NCBI GenBank assembly: GCA_038063975.1
Contig: JBBTTY010000029.1
Span: forward strand, 1-28,216
Length of the DNA: 28,216 nucleotides
Direction: 5' to 3'
From: UBA6065 sp038063975
GTDB taxonomy: Bacteria; Patescibacteriota; Minisyncoccia; Phycocordibacterales; UBA6065
Position 1 is the stretch's first letter. Every line of letters begins with the position of its first letter. Made by a program: the position numbers and the translations under genes. Positions 22,395-28,216 of this stretch are shown here, one piece after another. A model generated the notes under the pieces. That model was given only the letters and a program-made list of their open reading frames with translations. It did no database searches and had not been told where the DNA came from.

Positions 22395-22512
22395 AATGAT
22401 GGGAGTGGGAGTGGGAGTGTCTATACTAATTAACTAATAATGTATTTCTATCATTTGTTTGATACAAAGTCAAGAATATCGCAATGTCAAGACTTCTGTC
22501 AAGAGTGTTCGA
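22395..22512 (-). promoter_or_regulatory. Upstream region of the sigma4/HARE gene with repeated TTGAC motifs
   Basis: 118 nt between leuS and the regulator. On the minus strand CTTGACA, CTTGACA and CTTGACT occur 14 and 17 nt apart. The first has GATATT at a 16-nt spacing. A TATAGA follows nearer the gene. Next to the ATG is (CACTCC)x3. Several overlapping promoters, or repeated operator half-sites, are possible. No clear leuS terminator is visible here. Confidence 0.35.
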
Positions 22513-25368
22513 TCACGCCACAACAATTGAAACGAGTTTATCTGAAATGACAATGATTCTTTTTGGTTTTTTATCTCCTATCCATTTTTTGACATCTGGA
22601 AGATCGAGAGCTGTCTTTTCCAGACCCTCTTTGCTCGTTCCCCTGACAGCTGTAAAACTGGCCCGTACTTTGCCGTTTACCTGCACCACAATAGTGACAG
22701 ATCGTTCAGCTATTTTCGATTCATCTGCCAAAGGCCATCCCGAAATATGAATGGACTTTTTATTGCCTAGATCACACCACAATTCTTCGGTTATATGAGG
22801 CGCAAAGGGAGCGAGCAATTTGAGAAATATTTCAAAATGTGTTTTTGAAATAGTATTTTCTTTTTCGAAAACATTGGAGAGAATCATCATACTGCTCACT
22901 GCCGTATTATGATGAATTGAAGATATGTCTTCGGTAACTTTTTTGATTGTTTTGTGGAGGAGGATTTCTGTTTCCTTGGAAATTGTTCCTTTTTCATGCA
23001 CTTTTTGGCGAAGTTTCCAAACACGCTCGAGAAAACGCCTAGATCCAATCATACCGTTCGTATTCCAAGCGATAGCTTGATCAAATGGACCCATAAACAT
23101 TTCATAGAGACGCAAGGTATCTGCGCCGTATGTTTTCACGATGAGATCAGGGTTGACAATATTGCCAAAACGCTTAGACATCTTTTTACCGTCTTCGCCC
23201 ATGATGAGACCAACTGATTGAAGTTTTTTGAAAGGCTCAAGCGTAGAGACTATCCCGATATCATAGAGAAATTTATGCCAGAAACGTGCATATATGAGAT
23301 GTCTCGTTGCATGCTCCGCCCCACCAACATAGAAGTCCACTTCGTTCCAATATTTCTCTTTCAAAGGATCAACGAGAGCTTTACTATTCTTTGGATCCAT
23401 ATAGCGCAGGTAGTACCAAGAAGACCCCGCCCATTGAGGCATAGTATTCGTCTCGCGTTTCAACATTTTCGCATTTTTACCTACGCCAACTTTCACATTT
23501 ACCCATTTCGGAATGCTCGCCAAGGGCGATTCCCCTGTTCCCGTCGGTTCGTATGATTTCACTTTTGGAAGCACCACAGGCAAATCTTTTTCGGAAACAG
23601 GAATAATTTTGTCACTGTTATGAAAAATCGGAAAAGGCTCGCCCCAATATCTCTGACGTGAGAAAACCCAGTCCTTCAATTTATATTTCACAACCCACTT
23701 GCCACCGACTGATTTGGTAATCACTTTTTTTACTTCTTGTGAGTCTTTGCCAGAGAATGCTCCTGAATTCACCAAAATTCCCTCATCTACATATGCGTCC
23801 GAAACATCGGCAAGTATCCTGAGAGCGTGCTGATGAGAATCCTCAGTGAGAAAAGTTTTAAGTTCGTCAATTGTGAGCCATTTGACTTCATGAATTTCAT
23901 TTTCCGTTTCGGTTACCTTTTCCCTAGCATCATTCTCTAATTTGAAATAGAGAGTATGGGAGTGAGCAAAGCGATTTACTTTTTTCGGTACATGATAGAA
24001 CTTGCTATGTATACGACCAAAATTAGAAATAAGTTTTGGATGGAGAAAACCAGTTTCTTCTTTTATTTCCATTTTAGCAGCTTCTTCTGGTGTCTGATTT
24101 CCTTCTACTCCACCCGTAATGAAAGTTCCCCAAGCAACTTTTTTCCATTTGAGAGCCATGTATTTATCATCTTTCCAATGTTTAACAATAGCGATAATGG
24201 CATTACGATGTTCAAAAGGAAAGTTTGGAATTATTTTTCCAGGTTCAGTTGTTTGGGTGTAAACAGGTTCAATTACTTGTTTTATCGGTAATTTATATTT
24301 CTTGGCAAAAACAAAATCTCTTTCGTCGTGAGCGGGAACGGCCATGACAGCGCCTGTTCCATAGTCGGCCAGGACGTAATCGGCAACAAATACAGGTACT
24401 TTTTCTTTGTTGGCAGGATTAATGGCGAATATGCCTTCTAGTTTTACACCGGTTTTTTCTTTTTTTGCATTCGTTCTCTCAATTTCTGTTTCCATACATG
24501 CGTGAGTGACATACTTTGCTACTTCGTCATGATTTTTGAGATTTTCTCTGTGCTCCAAGAGTTCAGTAACAAATTTATGTTCCGGAGCAACAACCATATA
24601 GGTAACACCGAATAACGTGTCGGGCCTGGTTGTGAAAACTTTTAATTTTTCAGTTTTGTCTTTAATTGTAAAATTAATTTCTGTGCCTTCAGATCGGCCG
24701 ATCCAATTTCTCTGACTTTCTTTTATGGATTCCGGCCAATCCAAAACATTTAAATCTCTCAAAAGTCTGTCTGCATAATCCGTAATTTTCAAAACCCACT
24801 GTCTCATGGGACGTTTTTCGACTGATGTGCCACAACGTTCACATTTACCATCTTCCACATCCTCATTCGCCAAACCAGTCTTGCATGATGGACACCAATT
24901 TATCGGCTCAAACGATTCATACGCCAAACCCCTCTCGAAAAGCTTCAAGAAAATCCACTGCGTCCATTTGTAATATTTTGGATCTGTTGTATTGATCTCT
25001 CGCGACCAGTCATAGTCAAAGCCGATGATCTCAAGTTGTTTTTTATAACGCACGACATTTTTTGCCACAGCGATAGCGGGATTTGTTTTTGTTTCTATGG
25101 CGTAATTTTCTGCAGGCAGACCGAAAGCGTCAAAACCCATAGGATGCAAAACATTGAGACCTTGCATTCTCTTCATGCGCGAAACGATATCGGTCGCTAT
25201 ATAACCCTTTGGATGGCCGACATGAAGACCTTCGCCGGAAGGATACGGAAACATATCCAGAATGTAGAATTTTTGCTTTTTTGAATTGTCCTCGGTTCTA
25301 TAGACTTTTTTCTTTGCCCATTCTCTCTGCCATTTCTTTTCGATCTTTATATGATCGTACTTTTTCAT
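22513..25368 (-). CDS. leuS: Leucine-tRNA ligase with Nudix-like domain inserted in the editing region
   Basis: Charges tRNA-Leu; 951 aa, about 100-150 longer than most bacterial forms. The class-I motif HVGH is at 49-52 and KMSKR at 729-733. A zinc-type knuckle WCPSCKTG...CERCG lies near 160-185. The CP1 editing domain has TTRPDTLFG and VPAHDERDF. Between VIEPV (residue 369) and DAYVDEGILVNSGAF (from 523) lies an extra ~150-aa block. It carries a Nudix-box pattern starting GGVEGNQTPEEAAKM and ending EIKEETGF (419-441), in which the box's first Glu is Gln and its Arg is Met, while Glu434, Glu437 and Glu438 remain. It starts 5 nt after the DUF5671 gene ends. Confidence 0.97.
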   Translation of the reverse strand: MKKYDHIKIEKKWQREWAKKKVYRTEDNSKKQKFYILDMFPYPSGEGLHVGHPKGYIATDIVSRMKRMQGLNVLHPMGFDAFGLPAENYAIETKTNPAIAVAKNVVRYKKQLEIIGFDYDWSREINTTDPKYYKWTQWIFLKLFERGLAYESFEPINWCPSCKTGLANEDVEDGKCERCGTSVEKRPMRQWVLKITDYADRLLRDLNVLDWPESIKESQRNWIGRSEGTEINFTIKDKTEKLKVFTTRPDTLFGVTYMVVAPEHKFVTELLEHRENLKNHDEVAKYVTHACMETEIERTNAKKEKTGVKLEGIFAINPANKEKVPVFVADYVLADYGTGAVMAVPAHDERDFVFAKKYKLPIKQVIEPVYTQTTEPGKIIPNFPFEHRNAIIAIVKHWKDDKYMALKWKKVAWGTFITGGVEGNQTPEEAAKMEIKEETGFLHPKLISNFGRIHSKFYHVPKKVNRFAHSHTLYFKLENDAREKVTETENEIHEVKWLTIDELKTFLTEDSHQHALRILADVSDAYVDEGILVNSGAFSGKDSQEVKKVITKSVGGKWVVKYKLKDWVFSRQRYWGEPFPIFHNSDKIIPVSEKDLPVVLPKVKSYEPTGTGESPLASIPKWVNVKVGVGKNAKMLKRETNTMPQWAGSSWYYLRYMDPKNSKALVDPLKEKYWNEVDFYVGGAEHATRHLIYARFWHKFLYDIGIVSTLEPFKKLQSVGLIMGEDGKKMSKRFGNIVNPDLIVKTYGADTLRLYEMFMGPFDQAIAWNTNGMIGSRRFLERVWKLRQKVHEKGTISKETEILLHKTIKKVTEDISSIHHNTAVSSMMILSNVFEKENTISKTHFEIFLKLLAPFAPHITEELWCDLGNKKSIHISGWPLADESKIAERSVTIVVQVNGKVRASFTAVRGTSKEGLEKTALDLPDVKKWIGDKKPKRIIVISDKLVSIVVA

Positions 25369-25373
25369 TTAGA

Positions 25374-26330
25374 TTAAATGCCTTTTTGTCTTACAGGATA
25401 TATATCGAGATCTACGATTCGATCAAAACAGGTCCTACCGGCCTGATGTATCCAATTTTCATTAGTCATTCCATATCCATATTCTATTGGCACAGTTTTG
25501 TAACCATTCTTTCCATTATTTAAGTTAGTATTCGATAAACCGAAGTTTGCGCATAACTGGAAAGAGAGATCGCTCGTCGCCTTGTATTCATATAATTTAC
25601 TTGTTTCAGGATCAATCGGTATATAGGAGTTGGATATGGGATCTTTGAGTTTGTCGAGAGTTTCAGGCACTTCGCCTTTCTGTTGCCAATAACTCATAAT
25701 CTGCCATTGAATAGATTGGAGATCATTCACCCGTCTCTCGTCAAATTTCATGGCACGAGCGGACATTGGCGAACCGATTATGGCAAAGCCACCGATGAGA
25801 GAACCAGAAACCAGAACGCAGGCCAGAGTGATAAGCATTTTTGTCCGGTTGGGCTGAGTTGGAGAAAAATCTTTGCGTAAATCATATATGTAATAGGCAA
25901 ACACAGCACCAGCAACTATAAATACAGCCAGTACCTTGAGAACAAATCGCATGGTGATTTCCCCACCCAAAAAAGTATTGACCAAAACGACTAGATCACT
26001 CACCACAGCCACGCCTGTGACAAAAAGTGTGAGATAAGTAAGCCATTTTCTGACGGCCAGATCGCGTTTTTCTGGATTGAGAGTGAGATATCGGTTGAGA
26101 TATGAAGCGAGGCAAAGATAGAGAGGAAAAATGATTATAAGCGAAGCGATAGAGAGTCTCATGCCTGTTCCATAATAATCATAATAGTATCCATTGTTCA
26201 AATTGTCGGGAAAAACTTTGTTTATGATGTTAAAAAAGAGATTAGCCAGAGAAATAGCGCTGACATACAGAGTGACAAATCCAGCAAAATAAACAAAGAA
26301 ATCTTTAGGCGATGTTTTAGATTTATCCAT
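25374..26330 (-). CDS. DUF5671-type multi-pass membrane protein
   Basis: 318 aa. About five membrane helices (residues ~12-35, 57-77, 91-112, 126-147, 167-188) are followed by a soluble C-terminal part with RRVNDLQSIQWQIMSYWQQK, DKLKDPISNSYIPIDPET and a Cys pair (LCANFG...RTCFDRI). The N-terminal SPKDFFVYFAGFVTLYVSAIS fits the DUF5671 family widespread in Patescibacteria. The C-terminal part resembles a type II pseudopilin-like or periplasmic sensor segment; this is inference only. No function is known. It ends 5 nt before leuS and is probably co-transcribed with it. A TTGCTT-18-TATGAT promoter may lie in 26331-26400. Confidence 0.8.
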   Translation of the reverse strand: MDKSKTSPKDFFVYFAGFVTLYVSAISLANLFFNIINKVFPDNLNNGYYYDYYGTGMRLSIASLIIIFPLYLCLASYLNRYLTLNPEKRDLAVRKWLTYLTLFVTGVAVVSDLVVLVNTFLGGEITMRFVLKVLAVFIVAGAVFAYYIYDLRKDFSPTQPNRTKMLITLACVLVSGSLIGGFAIIGSPMSARAMKFDERRVNDLQSIQWQIMSYWQQKGEVPETLDKLKDPISNSYIPIDPETSKLYEYKATSDLSFQLCANFGLSNTNLNNGKNGYKTVPIEYGYGMTNENWIHQAGRTCFDRIVDLDIYPVRQKGI

Positions 26331-26379
26331 AATATGCTCTTGTTATTAGTAACTTCCCTATCATACGTCTACAAAGCCA

Positions 26380-26415
26380 TAAAAAGCAAACACCCCAACG
26401 ATCCGTTGAGATGTT
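26380..26415 (-). terminator. Intrinsic terminator after the DUF378 gene
   Basis: Minus strand: a 12-bp stem AACATCTCAACG / CGTTGGGGTGTT (two G-T pairs) with a 3-nt loop (26389-26415), followed by TGCTTTTTA. It is a strong candidate, 34 nt after the DUF378 stop. Confidence 0.75.
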
Positions 26416-26448
26416 GACCAGATTGGACAAAAAGAGAGTCGCAAAAAT

Positions 26449-26664
26449 CTACACTGCTCCCGTTTGGCATGACTTGCAATCACCCTTGTGAGTAAACACG
26501 AGGAGGACGCCAGAGAGGCCGACGAGAATATAGACTAGTTTCTCGAGCCAAGCAACACTGCCGAGAACCATTTCAACTACATTCCAATCACCCAAACCTA
26601 CGAGGCCCCAATTTACAGCACCTACGACGACAAGAATGAATGCAACTGTATGAAGTACTTTCAT
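26449..26664 (-). CDS. DUF378 family small membrane protein
   Basis: 71 aa, two membrane helices (residues ~5-24 and 40-58). It contains the family pattern AVNWGLVGL and LEKLVYILVGLSGVLLV. The C-terminus has CKSC, a possible metal or redox site outside the membrane. The family is widespread and of unknown function. It is monocistronic: an extended -10 promoter precedes it and a strong terminator follows. Confidence 0.9.
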   Translation of the reverse strand: MKVLHTVAFILVVVGAVNWGLVGLGDWNVVEMVLGSVAWLEKLVYILVGLSGVLLVFTHKGDCKSCQTGAV

Positions 26665-26709
26665 TTTTTAAAAAATTGACTGATAAAATGCTACGACTTT
26701 CACCAGTTA

Positions 26710-26738
26710 ATTATACCAATTTGGCGAGACAAAGGTAA
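26710..26738 (-). promoter_or_regulatory. Promoter of the DUF378 gene
   Basis: Minus strand: TTACCT (26733-26738), a 17-nt spacer ending in TGG, then TATAAT (26710-26715), a full extended -10 box. The predicted leader is about 40 nt, so unlike several neighbours this gene is not leaderless. Confidence 0.6.
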
Positions 26739-26841
26739 AGAGAGACACAAATCAGTTATCAACAGTTTGACAAATTAAGAGAAACCTGCAAGTTTGCTTA
26801 AAAAGCTCCTTCCTATGAACAAATTTACTGTGGTTCTTTTT

Positions 26842-27936
26842 TTATATCTTAAACTCTATGACGTCGCCGTCTTTGACAATATATTCCTTGCCTTCCGTGC
26901 GTACTAAACCACGTTCTCGAGCAGAAGTGTATGAGCCGGCTTCGAGTAATTTACTCCATTTTATGACTTCGGCCTTGATAAATTTATTTTTGAAATCATT
27001 GTGAATAGCCGTACCCGCCTCTGGTGCAGTCCATCCCATTTTAATCGTCCAGCCACGAGTCTCGTCCTCGCCTGTCGTGAAATAAGTGATGAGCCCGAGC
27101 ATTTCGTAACTCTTCTTTATCAGAGCATCTATGCCGTCCTCTGCGCCGAGACCCGTGCGCATCTCTTTTTTTTCCGAATCTGACATGTTTTTGAGATCAT
27201 GCTCGAAGCCCGCATCGACTATTACATAGCTTGCCTTATTGTCTGAAATAAATTTCATGAGCTTCGTAAATCTCTCATCTTTCATTTCATCGAGATTCCT
27301 GCCTCCTGATTTTTTATTTAAAACATAAAGAATCTTTTTTGCAGTCAAGAGATGCAAGTTATAAAGCATTGGCACTTCGAATTCATCTGGCGTAATAGAA
27401 GAAGCGAGACGGCCAGATTCGAGAGCGATTTTTAGTTTTTCGAGAAGTTTTGCTTCTATGATGGCTTCTTTTTTGGCCTGCTTGATTTCTTTGCCGAGAT
27501 TTACGAGTTTTTTTGAAACCGTTTCAAGATCTGCAAATATAAGCTCAAGATTAATAACTTCAATATCTTTTAGCGGATCAACTTTGTCAGCTACATGAAT
27601 TATGTCATCATCCTCAAAAATACGAACTACTTCGGCGATAGCATCGGTCTCGCGAATATTAGAGAGAAATTTATTGCCCAGACCTTCGCCTTGCGCCGCG
27701 CCTTTTACCAGCCCAGCGATATCAACAAATTCAACGGCCGCAGGTACGGTCTTGGCTGATTTTGAAAATTCCGATAGTTTCCAGAGTCTCTCATCAGGAA
27801 CGGCCACGACACCGACAGACGGATCTATGGTAGCAAAAGGATAATTCGCCACCAAAACGCTCTTGCGTGTCAGAGCGTTAAACAGAGTTGATTTTCCGAC
27901 GTTTGGCAGACCGACGATGCCTATGCTTAAAGCCAT
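26842..27936 (-). CDS. ychF: Redox-regulated ATPase YchF (Obg family)
   Basis: Ribosome-associated P-loop ATPase. At 364 aa it is the standard length. The G1 loop GLPNVGKST is at residues 9-17, with ALTRKSVLVANYPFATIDPSVGVV next to it. Switch/G3 is FVDIAGLVKGAAQGEGLGNKFL. The G4 position has NKKSG-type residues instead of NKxD (YVLNKKSGGRN), in line with ATP preference. The C-terminal TGS domain (YFTTGEDETRGWTIKMGWTAPEAGTAIHNDF) ends YIVKDGDVIEFKI. It has a well-formed promoter 6 nt before the ATG. Confidence 0.98.
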   Translation of the reverse strand: MALSIGIVGLPNVGKSTLFNALTRKSVLVANYPFATIDPSVGVVAVPDERLWKLSEFSKSAKTVPAAVEFVDIAGLVKGAAQGEGLGNKFLSNIRETDAIAEVVRIFEDDDIIHVADKVDPLKDIEVINLELIFADLETVSKKLVNLGKEIKQAKKEAIIEAKLLEKLKIALESGRLASSITPDEFEVPMLYNLHLLTAKKILYVLNKKSGGRNLDEMKDERFTKLMKFISDNKASYVIVDAGFEHDLKNMSDSEKKEMRTGLGAEDGIDALIKKSYEMLGLITYFTTGEDETRGWTIKMGWTAPEAGTAIHNDFKNKFIKAEVIKWSKLLEAGSYTSARERGLVRTEGKEYIVKDGDVIEFKI

Positions 27937-27942
27937 TCTGCA

Positions 27943-27971
27943 AAAATAGCAGAAAAAGAAGAGAAAGACAA
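27943..27971 (-). promoter_or_regulatory. Leaderless-type promoter of ychF
   Basis: Minus strand: TTGTCT (27966-27971), a 17-nt spacer ending in TGC, TATTTT (27943-27948), then 6 nt to the ATG at 27936. Extended -10 and correct spacing; the predicted transcript start is the start codon itself. Confidence 0.6.
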
Positions 27972-28039
27972 AAGTTACCGAATTAAACTAATAAAAGAAA
28001 CGGTGAAAAGCGATAACTGGTTTACGGATCTACCAAGAG

Positions 28040-28090
28040 CTCAGCTGAGCATAACAGAAGCATAATTGAGAGCTGGGAGTTTTTTGTTTT
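28040..28090 (+). terminator. Hairpin with T-run on the plus strand
   Basis: CTCAGCT (28040-28046) pairs with AGCTGGG (28071-28077) with one G-T pair, followed after two bases by TTTTTTGTTTT. It faces the plus strand, where no gene is visible upstream, so it may end an unseen short RNA or be chance. A competing perfect palindrome GCTCAGCTGAGC lies at 28039-28050. Confidence 0.35.
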
Positions 28091-28216
28091 CTATACCCCG
28101 CTTAGCTGGCGATCAAGCTCTCTTCCAAGCATAGCGGGAAAATCTCTTATGATCTGATGTTGGTGTACTGGACCCCTTTCATTGCACACCATCCTTGTTC
28201 TTTGAATTGTACGCCC
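28091..28216 (-). CDS. 3' end of an unrecognised coding region (start outside window)
   Basis: The frame entering from the right edge is open for 41 codons, ends at TAG (28091-28093), and reads GRTIQRTRMVCNERGPVHQH onward to RELDRQLSGV. I do not recognise it. It carries more His/Gln/Arg codons and appears less AT-rich than neighbouring genes, which could mean transferred DNA or chance. The segment also folds (CCCGCT at 28096-28101 pairs with AGCGGG about 30 nt later). Forty-one codons without a stop is weak evidence. Confidence 0.35.
   Translation of the reverse strand, partial: GRTIQRTRMVCNERGPVHQHQIIRDFPAMLGRELDRQLSGV

Noticed and set aside
22399..22422. G-quadruplex from GGGAGT repeats on the plus strand before the sigma4/HARE gene
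   Set aside because: Only three GGG runs are present; four are needed for an intramolecular quadruplex.
1..28216. Alternative genetic code (UGA as Gly, seen in some CPR groups)
   Set aside because: TGA ends full-length, well-matched proteins here (rplQ, leuS, ATP-cone/Mrr), and no conserved Gly is encoded by TGA in the proteins checked.
1..28216. tRNA or rRNA genes
   Set aside because: No cloverleaf with a TTCGA-type T-loop or rRNA-like segment was seen in the intergenic intervals on either strand.

Overview
The window looks like chromosomal DNA from a Candidate Phyla Radiation bacterium, most likely Parcubacteria/Patescibacteria. The evidence is: an AT-rich genome with standard stop codons (TGA is a true stop, e.g. 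leuS and the gene at 16871-17704), very short intergenic gaps, an alanyl-tRNA synthetase without its C-terminal domain, a short L13, a LeuRS with a Nudix-like insertion, and single copies of lineage-type hypotheticals (DUF5671, DUF378, a PilM-like ATPase with a membrane partner). Lineage is inferred from gene content; no 16S rRNA is present. Nearly every gene is on the minus strand, so transcription runs from the right end to the left.

Left block (1-4900): the chaperone cluster. grpE, a hendecad-repeat coiled-coil gene interrupted by a 100-N assembly gap, a small hypothetical and dnaK are followed by a structured repeat (E1), a convergent plus-strand 68-aa Sm-like gene with its terminator, and dnaJ running off the left edge.

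Translation/transcription block (4926-8923): infA, rpmJ, rpsM, rpsK, rpsD, rpoA, rplQ, rplM, rpsI in that transcription order, with a terminator and two promoter candidates between rpmJ and rpsM. Upstream lie a baseplate-J-like single-pass membrane protein and a PilM/FtsA-like ATPase (8990-11543), then alaS and pepF.

Accessory-flavoured block (15145-18776): an unusual uracil-DNA glycosylase, a small hypothetical, a RecB-type PD-(D/E)XK nuclease, an ATP-cone/Mrr-type nuclease and mnmA. Right block (18803-28216): structured element E3, mltG, a membrane protein, structured element E2, a sigma-region-4/HARE-HTH regulator, leuS with its insertion, DUF5671 and DUF378 membrane proteins, ychF and the 3' end of an unrecognised gene.

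Two signals cut across the annotation. (1) E1 and E2 share a 79-nt core (7 differences) with a compensatory base-pair change, each enclosed by long inverted repeats of unrelated sequence; E3 has the same overall architecture. (2) At least six genes have a -10 promoter hexamer ending exactly 6 nt before the start codon, which predicts leaderless mRNAs; clear Shine-Dalgarno sequences are generally absent.
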